DNA of 20,006 bases from the IMG/VR virus record IMGVR_UViG_3300044533_000620, positions 1 to 20,006 of that record; one strand, written 5' to 3'. Within the stretch, counting starts at the first letter, position 1; every line of letters begins with the position of its first letter. Made by a program: the position numbers and the translations under genes. The DNA comes from a virus. The notes under the pieces are model-generated. The model saw nothing but the letters and a program-made list of their open reading frames with translations, was not told where the DNA came from and did no database searches. This document shows positions 11,756 through 19,517 of this stretch, in pieces.

Positions 11756-13320
11756 TAGAGTACCGCGAACTGACTGCCCGCACGGCGGCGCATTAGCGTG
11801 GCTAGGCCGTTTTTAATACCGTTAATGAGATCTCCTTGCGATACCACAGAGCCCGCGACATTCACCGTGATGTTGCCCCCGTTCATAGTGGTGTTCTTTG
11901 CAATATTGCCGTGGCCAGCAGAAGCGAGCAGTGAGATAGTCGGACTAGAGAGGCCCAGCGCTCGTTGCTTGAGCTGATTTTTGCGAATCGCTTCCAATGT
12001 GACTGGGTCGGTTTCTTTTAAGCCCTTGAGTCCGAACTTGTTCTGTAACTTGAGCAAAAGCGCAGACGCTTGCGCCGCACCTTTAGTCGCTGCAGTGACA
12101 CCGTTTGTGGCTGAAGTGATGCCGCCCAGTCCTTTGGTGTAATCGTCAGCGCTAACGGTTAGTCCTTTAAGATCGACGCCGAACTTGCCGAGCGCGTCGG
12201 TTGCTTTGTCGGAGTCTGAATTGAACTTCTTGGCGGCTATTCCTATGCCAACCAAAGCGACACCGAAAGCAGCGGCGCCTGCTGCTGCAGAGACTCCACC
12301 CGTTGCCAATGCAGTTGCCGCGGCTGATGCAAGTGAGACCGTCCGAAGGGCTTTCATTACTGTGATAATGGCTTGAATGCCCTTGATTAAGCCCGCAACT
12401 GCGGCTGCAGTCTTTGCGCCGAAAAAGGCGGCCACAATGATGGCGCCAATAGTGGCAAACACTTTTGCGTTGCGTGCCACGAATGAGAATAAATCGATTA
12501 TGAGCTTGAAAAAGGCTACACCATACGAAATGCTAGTCTGAAATGCAGCCGCCAGTTTGGCTCCGTTTTGCTCAATCCATACAGACAACGCTGGCAAGAC
12601 CTTGTCTCGCACTGTGTTGGCTAGTTTTTCTAAAAATGGGATTAAAGCATAGCCGACCTGGTCGAGAATCTGGTTGAAGGCCAGCCTAAGTCTACCTAGT
12701 TGGAACTCGAACGTTTGTGCTCGCTTGTTGGCCTGCCCGCTAAAAGTCTCTCCCAGTGAGGTCAAAATGGCGTTCAAGTCTTTTGCTTTTACTGCATCGG
12801 CATCTAAAGGCACACCGAGCCTGGTCAAAGCGGTAACGTTGCCACCGACTGCCTTGGCAAGCGCGATTGAAACAGCTTGCAAATCTTTGCCAGATGCAGC
12901 CGAGATGTCAAGGGCTAGGCCTTGCAGTGTTTGAGCCTGTGCGACGTCTTTTGTCGCCTGCGTTAATACTTGTAAAGATGGAATCAATTCGCGGTTGTCA
13001 ACGCCGACCATTAACTCGAGTTTGTCTAGGTACGCGGTAGTGGCAGCAATTGCTTCATCTGTGGCGCCTGTTGTGTTGCGCAAAGCCTGTGCCAAAGCGA
13101 CTTGCTGTTTTTGGTCTTCCATCGCGCCTTGAACGGCGTCTTTTCCGATCTTGATTGCAAAAGCGCCAGCCGCGAGAGCCGCTAACCCAAATGCTTTGGC
13201 TGTTTTGTCTGCGAACTTGGTAAACTTCTTCTCCATTTTGGAGATGTCTTTGACAGCGGCTTTTGTGCCTTTGTCAGAATACTGGGTGAGTATGCGAGCG
13301 ACTACTGCGCCGATTGCCAT
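11755..13320 (-). CDS. Tape measure protein
   Basis: The 521-residue protein comprises a helical, basic N-terminus (KAAVKDISKMEKKFTKFADK), long Ala-rich helices, and strongly hydrophobic segments at about 265-280, 289-325 and 330-362. Segments such as LQALTQATKDVAQAQ-type (116-131) and ALAKAVGGNVTALTRLG (153-169) are standard for the family. This protein fixes tail length and later forms a channel for DNA entry. Using the usual 1.5 angstrom per residue, a tail shorter than about 80 nm is expected. Gene order (chaperones before it, minor tail after it) fits. The C-terminus has GHGNIAKNTTMNGGNITVNV, like many tape measure ends. Confidence 0.9.
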   Translation of the reverse strand: MAIGAVVARILTQYSDKGTKAAVKDISKMEKKFTKFADKTAKAFGLAALAAGAFAIKIGKDAVQGAMEDQKQQVALAQALRNTTGATDEAIAATTAYLDKLELMVGVDNRELIPSLQVLTQATKDVAQAQTLQGLALDISAASGKDLQAVSIALAKAVGGNVTALTRLGVPLDADAVKAKDLNAILTSLGETFSGQANKRAQTFEFQLGRLRLAFNQILDQVGYALIPFLEKLANTVRDKVLPALSVWIEQNGAKLAAAFQTSISYGVAFFKLIIDLFSFVARNAKVFATIGAIIVAAFFGAKTAAAVAGLIKGIQAIITVMKALRTVSLASAAATALATGGVSAAAGAAAFGVALVGIGIAAKKFNSDSDKATDALGKFGVDLKGLTVSADDYTKGLGGITSATNGVTAATKGAAQASALLLKLQNKFGLKGLKETDPVTLEAIRKNQLKQRALGLSSPTISLLASAGHGNIAKNTTMNGGNITVNVAGSVVSQGDLINGIKNGLATLMRRRAGSQFAVL

Positions 13321-13321
13321 G

Positions 13322-13876
13322 TTATACTCGCTCTCTGTCTAAGTTCTTCTGCAGCTCTGCCTTGGCTTCGTTCAGCGCTGCCAAGACCTTGATTTCTGCT
13401 GGTTTCTTTTTAGCATCGACAGCTTGCCAAATCAAGCGAGAAGGATTTTTGATCTCGTCTGTTAGGTTGTTGATGAATTGAATGCCTGTGCCTGTGCCAC
13501 CCGATTTGCGACCCGCAACCTCGATGATTGCGCCAGCAGCAGACTCGTTGATGAGTGCACCAGCGCTGGTGGTGTAATCGGCTCGGACCTTGCCTTGCAC
13601 TTTTGTCTTGCGGATACCTTGCTGAATCACGCCTTGGTTATAGGCAGGCCAGCCCGCACCGCCGCGAGTTGTCTTTTTAGGCTTGAGTGGGTCTGAGGTT
13701 TTCCAGCCCCTCATGGGCGGGTCGGCCTTGACAAAACCCCGAGCCGTACGCTCTGCGTCGATAAGCACGTCATTCAAGACCTTTTTGAAGCGTTTGATTG
13801 CTTCTTTGTCGAACTTTTTAAGGCCTTCTAGCGTGTCTTCGATTCCTATGAGGATAATCTCGCTCTCATCAGCCAT
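13322..13876 (-). CDS. Probable tail or neck component, HK97 gp10-like
   Basis: The 184-residue basic protein has an N-terminal helix pair (GLKKFDKEAIKRFKKVLNDVLIDAERTAR, about 18-47, here split for reading), then an Arg/Gly-rich region and a helical end. The general pattern resembles HK97 gp10-type minor proteins, but these are usually encoded before the tail tube gene, whereas this gene sits between the chaperones and the tape measure. Either the order is shuffled or this is a different small tail protein. The start lies 8 nt inside the end of the chaperone extension. Confidence 0.5.
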   Translation of the reverse strand: MADESEIILIGIEDTLEGLKKFDKEAIKRFKKVLNDVLIDAERTARGFVKADPPMRGWKTSDPLKPKKTTRGGAGWPAYNQGVIQQGIRKTKVQGKVRADYTTSAGALINESAAGAIIEVAGRKSGGTGTGIQFINNLTDEIKNPSRLIWQAVDAKKKPAEIKVLAALNEAKAELQKNLDRERV

Positions 13877-14024
13877 GCTTTTTCGCCCGTTCTTTGATGT
13901 AGGCCGTTATTGCTTCAAGCACTCCCTCGGGAGCATCTAGCAACGCGGTCGGAGATATGCCAGTCTCCACCGAGATAGCGGCGATTGTATACGTTAGGCT
14001 ATCTCGGTGGATTCGAAAGACGCG
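13869..14024 (-). CDS. Second part of tail assembly chaperone, reached by -1 frameshift
   Basis: In the -1 frame relative to 13994-14272 there is an open stretch with no good start codon. It encodes TIAAISVETGISPTALLDAP followed by EGVLEAITAYIKERAKKHG. The 'TGISPTALLD.P..VLEA' string is the hallmark of the second chaperone in actinophages (the G-T type pair). It should be made as an extension of the first chaperone after ribosome slippage near 14016-14021. The -1 frame is blocked by TGA at 14025-14027, so the shift must occur downstream of that. Expected product: about 86 residues of the first frame plus about 48 of the second. Confidence 0.8.
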   Translation of the reverse strand, partial: RVFRIHRDSLTYTIAAISVETGISPTALLDAPEGVLEAITAYIKERAKKHG

Positions 14025-14272
14025 TCAGAGTCCAGTTCGGCCGATATGATGGTGTCTAGGAACTCGGGTCCCCACGGCTTTACTACAACGCCGCTGAGTT
14101 GCATTGATTTCCAAGCTAGCCAAAAAACGTGCTCGATCTTTTGTTCCTCGCCAAGCAGTTTAGGCATTCCCTTACCGTATTGTTGCTCGAATGCCACGAT
14201 GACTCGAGGAGTCAGTTTGTACGACGCCTCGACGCCTTCTGTGGTTTTGACCTTGATTGATAGACCGTCCAT
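13994..14272 (-). CDS. Tail assembly chaperone, first frame
   Basis: The 92-residue protein begins at ATG 14272 after AAGGGGGA. It has the small beta-then-helix form of siphovirus gpG-like chaperones: TPRVIVAFEQQYGKG (21-35), then KIEHVFWLAWKSMQ (45-58) and a short acidic end. It lies between the tail tube genes and the tape measure gene, as in lambda-like gene order. These chaperones bind the tape measure protein and recruit tube subunits. Its normal stop is TAA; a minority of ribosomes should shift into the next feature. Confidence 0.82.
   Translation of the reverse strand: MDGLSIKVKTTEGVEASYKLTPRVIVAFEQQYGKGMPKLLGEEQKIEHVFWLAWKSMQLSGVVVKPWGPEFLDTIISAELDSDASFESTEIA
14012..14024 (-). other. 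Probable -1 ribosomal frameshift site
   Basis: The only shared open window of the two frames runs from 14024 down to the TAA of the first frame (13996-13994). Within it, codons GCG-TCT-TTC-GAA include the run TCTTTC, where Phe-tRNA on TTC can re-pair with TTT after slipping back one base. It is not a perfect X XXY YYZ heptamer, so the exact site is uncertain. Confidence 0.5.
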
Positions 14273-14290
14273 TTGTTCCCCCTTGTTAGG

Positions 14291-14680
14291 TTATGACTTG
14301 GTTATTACGCCGCTGATCGGCCAGGTGACCGAGGCGGTTGCGAGTTCGCCGACGGCTCCGTTGAGCGGAGTCCATTCGGAAACCAACGCGGTAAAACTGT
14401 ATGCAGGCGACACGCCAGCAACTGGGCGCACGGTCATTGAGACTCCTGTGCCAAGTGTTGGGTAGATTGTCGCTTCTAGCGCACTAGTGGCGTAGTCCTG
14501 GTTGAACTCCAAGGTTACGCTGTTGTCTGCAAGTCCTGCGACTCTTGTGCGGGCCGTGTTGCCAAAAGCTGTTGTCTCAACTACGTCGAAAGTCGAGCCG
14601 AGTGTTACTGAAGTGACGTAGCTCGAAACATCAGTAGTGCCGAAAGTGACGGCAACGTTGGTTAGAACAATGCGTGCCAT
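14291..14680 (-). CDS. Tail tube-like protein, copy B
   Basis: The 129-residue protein is a close paralogue of its neighbour at 14680-15087. It starts MARIVLTN, shares DVVETTAFG.TARTRVAGL (about 32-50), QDYATS and EATIYP, and has an identical C-terminal segment containing SEWTPLNGAVGELA. The small all-beta character and position just before the chaperones point to a tail tube protein. One of the pair may be the main tube subunit and the other a variant or decoration. The start shares a base with the stop of copy A (TAATG). Confidence 0.75.
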   Translation of the reverse strand: MARIVLTNVAVTFGTTDVSSYVTSVTLGSTFDVVETTAFGNTARTRVAGLADNSVTLEFNQDYATSALEATIYPTLGTGVSMTVRPVAGVSPAYSFTALVSEWTPLNGAVGELATASVTWPISGVITKS

Positions 14681-15087
14681 TATGAAACCGCCTTTGTTAC
14701 TTCACCGCTGATTGGCCAAGTCACGCTTGCAGTTGCGAGTTCGCCGACGGCGCCATTCAAAGGAGTCCACTCGGAAACCAAGGCTGTGAAGCTGTATGAT
14801 GGGTTGTCTGCTGCTGTGGTTGAACCGTTTGGCTTGATGACTACTGCAGTGGTGCTACCAAGCAGTGGATAAATCGTTGCTTCCACGTTGCTTGTTGCGT
14901 AGTCTTGGTGGAACTCGAGTGCAATTGAGTTGTCGCCGAGGCCTGCCACGCGAGTGCGAGCTGTTGAGCCGAAAGCAGTTGTCTCAACTACGTCGTCATT
15001 CGTGGTTAGTGTGACGCTAGCGATGTGGTCACTCAGATTGACTGAGTTGATTGTGATATACGCGTTTGTTAGGACTAATCGGGCCAT
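14680..15087 (-). CDS. Tail tube-like protein, copy A
   Basis: The 135-residue protein (MARLVLTNAYITINSV) is the upstream copy of the tandem pair. It has DVVETTAFGSTARTRVAGL, LEFHQDYAT and EATIYPLLG in the middle and the same C-terminal segment as copy B. The N-terminal third differs more. Copy A is six residues longer, chiefly in the segment before YSFTALV, which contains a Thr/Ala-rich loop (GSTTAADNP). The start overlaps the upstream TAA (TAATG). Tail tube function is inferred from size, beta content and position. Confidence 0.75.
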   Translation of the reverse strand: MARLVLTNAYITINSVNLSDHIASVTLTTNDDVVETTAFGSTARTRVAGLGDNSIALEFHQDYATSNVEATIYPLLGSTTAVVIKPNGSTTAADNPSYSFTALVSEWTPLNGAVGELATASVTWPISGEVTKAVS

Positions 15088-15260
15088 TATTCTGCGGCTC
15101 CTTCTGCTTGTGGCTTAGTTGGGCTATTGCTAGAAAGATGCCCACCACTAACAAGCGCAGCGATGTTGCATCCAGCTTCGAGCAATTCTTTGGTAGCGAC
15201 TTGGTCGCCTTTTTTCTTGGTGCCGACCTCGAGTGTGTCCGAGGCGATTGTGTAGTTCAT
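15087..15260 (-). CDS. Hypothetical protein in the tail module, 57 residues
   Basis: The start at ATG 15260 has AAGGAG 7 nt upstream; the longer frame to 15371 shadows the neighbour. The sequence (TIASDTLEVGTKKKGDQVAT, then KELLEAGCNIAALVSGGHL) looks like a small domain with a Ser/Pro-rich tail. Similar short proteins with 'G..V....L...G.N...L...G.L' lie between connector and tail genes in many actinophages, without known function. Confidence 0.65.
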   Translation of the reverse strand: MNYTIASDTLEVGTKKKGDQVATKELLEAGCNIAALVSGGHLSSNSPTKPQAEGAAE

Positions 15261-15262
15261 GG

Positions 15263-15670
15263 TTAGTCTCCTTGACCCCATACAGTGATTCGATAACGAT
15301 AAGACAGGTAGTCGATATCGCCCATTTGGAAAGTGCCCGACTCTGCTGAAGTAACTCGCAACGTGTTGCAAGCACCGCCCAAAGTTCGGTCTGACTCGAT
15401 GGCCGCCTTGATTGAGTAGTTACCTGAGCCAGCTAGGTATTTGTCCAGCTTGTCTTGCCCTGTGCGCTCCGAAAAGCGCTGGACGATAACAAACACATCA
15501 AGATTGGACTGGTCGAGGCCGCGGGCGTTGTTCAAGTCAAAAGTAAAGTCAAGTTGTCCGACGATTGCGCAAGGTGGAACGATGACATCAGGCACTTGGT
15601 CGTAGCACCGTAGCCCGTCAATATCGCTGAGGTTCTTTTTCAAGCCTTCTCTGATCTCACTTGGAATCAT
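15263..15670 (-). CDS. Tail terminator / tail completion-like protein
   Basis: The 135-residue alpha/beta protein opens with MIPSEIREGLKKNLSDIDGLRCYDQVPD, here typical of the N-terminal helix and strand of tail terminators. VPPCAIVGQLDFTFDLN (31-47) and DVFVIVQRFSERTGQDKL (58-75) follow, then LAGSGNYSIKAAIE, and it closes with YLSYRYRITVWGQ. This order of elements recurs in siphovirus tail completion proteins, and the gene is in the right place between the connector and tail tube. The start overlaps the upstream stop (ATGA). Confidence 0.7.
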   Translation of the reverse strand: MIPSEIREGLKKNLSDIDGLRCYDQVPDVIVPPCAIVGQLDFTFDLNNARGLDQSNLDVFVIVQRFSERTGQDKLDKYLAGSGNYSIKAAIESDRTLGGACNTLRVTSAESGTFQMGDIDYLSYRYRITVWGQGD

Positions 15671-16275
15671 GCTACTAAGCCGCTCATCTTGCGGAATGGG
15701 CGAATCAAGGCTTCAACATCTGGGTCAAGCCGAGATGTGAGCCTAACTGTGCCGATTTCGGGAGTGCCCGCGATGCCAAAAGGCGACTGGCGCCGAATAA
15801 AGAGGCGTGAGGCCTGTAACTTGGTGGCCATGGCGATTTCTGCTGGTACAGACGGCCAACCCCAAACAGCTTGGACTCGAACCGATTGCGGGTAAGCATA
15901 AGGGAAAATGTAGCGGTCGATAGCGGTGATTCGAGTATATGGCCAACCACGCCGTGCGTTATTGACTGGGTCGATTAAGTAATCGCTAGCTGCAAGAATA
16001 GTGGTGTAGGTTTGGTCAAAGTCGTCGTCTAGTGCGATTTGATTAAGAGAGACAAAGTCGTCTAAGTTGGTAATGTACCAACTGTCGGGCGTGTAGTAGC
16101 GAGTAATGGGCGCTGCTGTGGTGCCGTCTCGATAAAAGAATCTGCCAGTGTAGTCGTCAATCATGCGGCTAGCGGTCAGAATCGCAGCTTCAAGCGCGGT
16201 GTCGTCCTGTATGTCCTCGATTGCAAGCGAGGTCTTCAGATCAGACAGCGTGCAATAGCAGTTGGTTAGAGCCAC
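15667..16275 (-). CDS. Head-tail connector (gp6/gp15-like adaptor)
   Basis: The 202-residue protein starts at GTG 16275, with AAAGGA upstream. The N-terminal helices (CTLSDLKTSLAI, DDTALEAAILTASRMIDDYTGR) have the classic adaptor form, with 'D....L..AI..AS..ID..TGR.F'. Later it has QSVRVQAVWGWPSVPAEI (129-146) and a helix KLQASRLFIRRQSPFG. In the capsid such proteins form a ring below the portal. Order after the capsid gene agrees; the glycosyltransferase gene is inserted between. Confidence 0.82.
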   Translation of the reverse strand: MALTNCYCTLSDLKTSLAIEDIQDDTALEAAILTASRMIDDYTGRFFYRDGTTAAPITRYYTPDSWYITNLDDFVSLNQIALDDDFDQTYTTILAASDYLIDPVNNARRGWPYTRITAIDRYIFPYAYPQSVRVQAVWGWPSVPAEIAMATKLQASRLFIRRQSPFGIAGTPEIGTVRLTSRLDPDVEALIRPFRKMSGLVA

Positions 16276-16290
16276 GTTGTGTCCTTTTCT

Positions 16291-16986
16291 CTAGCTGTCT
16301 TTGTTGAGCTGCCTGTCAATGTGATGCCTCTCGTCAAGCCAGTAAGTCTTTTGGTGCGGCAAGATAGCCGCGGTGTTTGCGTAGATCGGAAAGCCCAGTT
16401 GTCTAATCCTGCGGCAAAAAAGCAGATCTTCACTTATCCACTCGCCATTGATAGGCCCGTCCCAAAACCAGCACCAGTCGGTGCCTTGATTTGGGTCTGC
16501 AGCTTCGCGCATTTTTTCAAGCACGCTGCGATGAATAAGCATGCACCCAGTGCCGCAAGCGTCAACCTCGAAGATCGAGTTGCGTTGGTAGTCGTTGATA
16601 GGTGCAAAGCCTTTGGGTGTGTCTTTGAATATTAGTGGCACGGGCACAGGGTAAAGGTTTTTATTGGCGTCCCAAGCCCCGAAGTACAGGCCCGCTATTA
16701 CTGGTCGCTCTTTGTCGTGTGCAGTGTTGATGAGTTGGTCGAATGCTTGCAACGACAGTTGTTCGTCAGCGTCGATCAGCAAAAGCCAATCGGAGTTGGT
16801 GTCGTCGAGAAAAGACTTAACTACTCGGTTGCGTAGCTTGCTAAGCAGACCCGAGCCTTTGGTACGCACAAACGGACCAAGCCTAGAAGACCGCGATTGT
16901 GCGAGTTGAATCATGCGAAAGGCGAAATCGCCGTTCACCATGCCAGGGTCACAGACCCCGATAGATATTTTGTGGCTTGCTTTCAT
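16291..16986 (-). CDS. Glycosyltransferase, GT-A type
   Basis: The 231-residue protein has the GT-A essentials: SDWLLLIDADEQLS (65-78) with the DxD motif at D72-D74, an acceptor-type motif ISEDLLFCRRIRQLG (184-198) with E186/D187, and a late His211 (LPHQK) that could complete metal binding. No membrane segment is seen. GGGGGAG precedes the ATG. It sits within the structural operon directly after the major capsid gene, so a role in sugar decoration of capsid or tail proteins is plausible; glycosylated virions are known among actinophages with such genes near structural genes. Modification of host surface or DNA is an alternative. Confidence 0.8.
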   Translation of the reverse strand: MKASHKISIGVCDPGMVNGDFAFRMIQLAQSRSSRLGPFVRTKGSGLLSKLRNRVVKSFLDDTNSDWLLLIDADEQLSLQAFDQLINTAHDKERPVIAGLYFGAWDANKNLYPVPVPLIFKDTPKGFAPINDYQRNSIFEVDACGTGCMLIHRSVLEKMREAADPNQGTDWCWFWDGPINGEWISEDLLFCRRIRQLGFPIYANTAAILPHQKTYWLDERHHIDRQLNKDS

Positions 16987-17000
16987 ACTCTCCCCCTAAG

Positions 17001-17046
17001 AGGTGCAAGGCAAATGAGTCGGGGGAGTCCCACTTGCCTTGCACTT
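17001..17046 (-). other. Hairpin behind the major capsid gene
   Basis: GTGCAAGGCAA (17003-17013) pairs with TTGCCTTGCAC (17034-17044), extended to 13 bp by a G-T and an A-T pair, around a 20-base loop. It lies 25 nt after the capsid stop and just before the ribosome binding site of the glycosyltransferase. No U-tract follows on the minus strand, so it is more likely an RNA-processing, stabilising or attenuating structure than a full terminator. Confidence 0.6.
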
Positions 17047-17070
17047 GTACTTTAGTGCCGAGCCTTCGAT

Positions 17071-18417
17071 TTAGAAGGACGGTGCAGCTAGACCAGTTCC
17101 TGAGATGATGGAAGCGGCCAACGGATAACGCTCTGCGGTGAACGCTGCGTATCCATAAACTACGGTCTTGATGGTCAAGTTGCCTGGGGCAGTTGCATCA
17201 AAGCGTAGTGCGAACGGTGTGCCTGGTTGCTCCCATAGGTGCATTTCACGGCTGTCAACCAAGTAGATTTCGTCTTGGTTTGTGCCTGTGCCGTAGGTTG
17301 TGCCTACGCTTGCATCTGTGATGATTGGGAGTCCGAGCAACTGATAGCCTGAGTTTGCATACTGTGCAACTCCAGCGCCAGTTGATACAGCGTTCATTGG
17401 TGCGCCCGCTGCTGGTACAACAAGTGGACGATTTGAACCGTCAACGCCAGCTAGCAAGAATGCTAGGCGACGTGGGTGCATAATCCAGTGTGTTGGTGTT
17501 GTGAAGACGTTGCTTTGTACTTGCTGCAACGCATCAGCTAGCTTTGGGTAAAGGAGTGCAACAGTTGGTGCAGTTGATGTGAAAGTAACTGCGTTGCCAC
17601 CTGAGTTGCGAATGCCTTTGATTGTTCCTGAAGAACCAGCACCGTTTAGGATTTGGCTGTCAAGAGTGGTGTGCCATGAACGAACAAGGTCTGCAACGAC
17701 GAAGGTGTCGATACCAGTTCCACGCTCGATTGCCTGGCGGCTGAGGTCCTGTTGTCCAGCGATTGTGCGCACGTCAACAGTTAACAGTGTGTCATCAACG
17801 TCAGTCTCGCTGACAGCTGCATTTTCAGTTGCCTGAATCGCAGTTGATGAGCCCGTTGTCATACGGGATATTTCCAACTTCATGCCTGATGCAGGCAAGG
17901 TCATCTTGTTGGTTGCGAAATCTGCAGTCGGTCTGCCGCTTCGAGCTAAAGGTGCGGCTAGTTCGATGAGATATTGAGGGACCACTAAGCCTGCGAAAGC
18001 TGAAGTGCCGACATCGCGGCGCTCGATAGCTTCCTCTTTCATGTGGCGAGCAAGGCGCTCAGATGCTGCGAAATCGTTGCGTACTTGTGCATTGAATGCG
18101 TCGCGTACGAATGAGTTCTCAGAACCCTGTGCGTAGGTGCGTGCCTCTGACACGACCTTGATGCTTGTAGATGCTGGAGTTGCAACTGCTGCAACTGAAG
18201 CGCGGGCCTCTGAGGCCTTTGCATCAGCGTCGGCTTGTGCCTTCAGCTTTTCGATCTTTGTATCGAGTGAACGTGACTCTTCAACGAGAGCGTCAACCTT
18301 CTCGGTCTCCTCTGCAGTAAGGTCGGTGCGGTTCTCTTCAGCAACTGCTTCAAGAACTGCGTCCATTTCTGCCTTAACTGCATCACGGCGCTCGACTACT
18401 TTGTCAAGGTATGACAT
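17071..18417 (-). CDS. Major capsid protein, HK97 fold, with delta scaffold
   Basis: The 448-residue protein starts with a coiled coil (1-65, rich in Glu/Lys/Ala), the delta domain that scaffolds assembly. An Ala-rich linker follows, then the capsid body from about residue 135 (GTSAFAGLVVPQYLIELAAP, E-loop and spine regions). TPTHWIMHPRRLAFL, GYQLLGLPIITDASV and FTAERYPLAASII near the end are typical of the phage HK97 family. The protease gene upstream should remove the delta domain. AAGGAG lies about 10 nt before the ATG. Confidence 0.93.
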   Translation of the reverse strand: MSYLDKVVERRDAVKAEMDAVLEAVAEENRTDLTAEETEKVDALVEESRSLDTKIEKLKAQADADAKASEARASVAAVATPASTSIKVVSEARTYAQGSENSFVRDAFNAQVRNDFAASERLARHMKEEAIERRDVGTSAFAGLVVPQYLIELAAPLARSGRPTADFATNKMTLPASGMKLEISRMTTGSSTAIQATENAAVSETDVDDTLLTVDVRTIAGQQDLSRQAIERGTGIDTFVVADLVRSWHTTLDSQILNGAGSSGTIKGIRNSGGNAVTFTSTAPTVALLYPKLADALQQVQSNVFTTPTHWIMHPRRLAFLLAGVDGSNRPLVVPAAGAPMNAVSTGAGVAQYANSGYQLLGLPIITDASVGTTYGTGTNQDEIYLVDSREMHLWEQPGTPFALRFDATAPGNLTIKTVVYGYAAFTAERYPLAASIISGTGLAAPSF

Positions 18418-18507
18418 TGTATTCTGCTCCTTATGAGTTTGAAATCGAGGTGGTGGCGATTGAGCTCACGGCGCTTTTAGGGTGTGAGTCTCGCTCCGAC
18501 TTCGGTA

Positions 18508-18530
18508 TCTGCTAGCGATTTGCCAGCAGA
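18508..18530 (-). other. Hairpin between protease and capsid genes
   Basis: TCTGCTGG and CTAGCAGA on the minus strand form 8 bp with one G-T pair, around a 7-base loop, starting just after the protease stop. The rest of the 116-base gap shows no clear promoter. It may uncouple capsid expression from the protease by RNA processing or weak termination. Confidence 0.4.
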
Positions 18531-18533
18531 ATC

Positions 18534-19517
18534 TTATTTTGTGCTGTTGACTAGGGCTTTTGCAAGACGAAGTGAGATCGAGCGCGGTGTCGCGGCTTCG
18601 GTCTCCATGATATCCTCGAGTTCGTCCTCGTCCCCATGGACTGCGGCCTCGTCTTCAACTGGTTCTTCTTGGGCGCCCATTAGTGCGGCCATCATTTCGA
18701 CAGCTTCCATGACGTACTCATGGCCTTCAGACATCTTCTCAAAGACGCTCTGCAAGACGACGAGTGATTCGCCTGAGATCTCGCGGCCTTCTTTGACGGC
18801 TTGAATCGCCCGAGCCAAATGCTCACGCGCCTCGACCGTTGTCGTTGGATAAGCTGGGTAGGTAACAACACTGACGTCTCCGTCAGCCAGTGACACTTCA
18901 GTCAGTGTGCGCTCGCTGCGGTCTTTGTTAAACTTCTGCCTTATCACGCGAAATGCGAAGCTCATCTGATCGACGTCGCCCCGCTCAATAAGTGTGTAGA
19001 GGTCTCGAGCCTCGCTTGTGTCAGGCAGTTCTGCGTCGAATCGCAAGCCGACCTCGTCCTCGGTTAAAGTAAGGGTGCCATTTTTGGTGCGTGCCAGCGG
19101 CAGACCTTCGTGGTTGATTAAAAGGCGCACGTCAGGAGTCTCGCTAAGCGTCTTGCGGAAAGCACCAGGCGCGATGTACTCGATGAACGGAAGCGGTACG
19201 CTGGCGTTATTAAAAACGGCAGCATAGCCCGACAGGCGCATTTTGCCGTCGTCCTCTGTTCGTGTCACCACGTTTCGTACTGTGTAGGTACGACGTTCGA
19301 TCTTCTTCATCTTGCTCCTATCGTCCCCGACGGTTGTTCGTTGGCCAACTTCGCCCCCAGGCTCTATGCTTTCGGAGATCGAGGTGGCGACCATTTGGTC
19401 AATCGCGTCTTGTTTGTTGTCATGGCAGCCCACTGTGGTGTAACTGCCGTCTGCTTCTTGTTTTACAGTTGCCCAGCCCGAGCAGTCGCTCTGCTGGTCC
19501 GAAATGTAGTATGGCAC
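18534..19517 (-). CDS. HK97-type prohead protease with N-terminal extension
   Basis: The 327-residue protein starts at GTG 19517, sharing a base with the portal stop. Residues 75-230 are the protease: GYAAVFN (98-104), YIAPGAFRKTL (114-124), INHEG (135-139, catalytic His136), MSFAFRV (185-191, catalytic Ser186) and VSLADGDVSVVTYPAYP (208-224). It cleaves the delta domain of the capsid protein. Residues 1-68 are a separate small module with C12 and C31 (SDCSGWATVKQ, TVGCHDNKQDAIDQMVA), seen fused to or beside proteases in many actinophages. The last 80 residues are acidic. M70 follows a linker and could be a second start. Confidence 0.9.
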   Translation of the reverse strand: MPYYISDQQSDCSGWATVKQEADGSYTTVGCHDNKQDAIDQMVATSISESIEPGGEVGQRTTVGDDRSKMKKIERRTYTVRNVVTRTEDDGKMRLSGYAAVFNNASVPLPFIEYIAPGAFRKTLSETPDVRLLINHEGLPLARTKNGTLTLTEDEVGLRFDAELPDTSEARDLYTLIERGDVDQMSFAFRVIRQKFNKDRSERTLTEVSLADGDVSVVTYPAYPTTTVEAREHLARAIQAVKEGREISGESLVVLQSVFEKMSEGHEYVMEAVEMMAALMGAQEEPVEDEAAVHGDEDELEDIMETEAATPRSISLRLAKALVNSTK

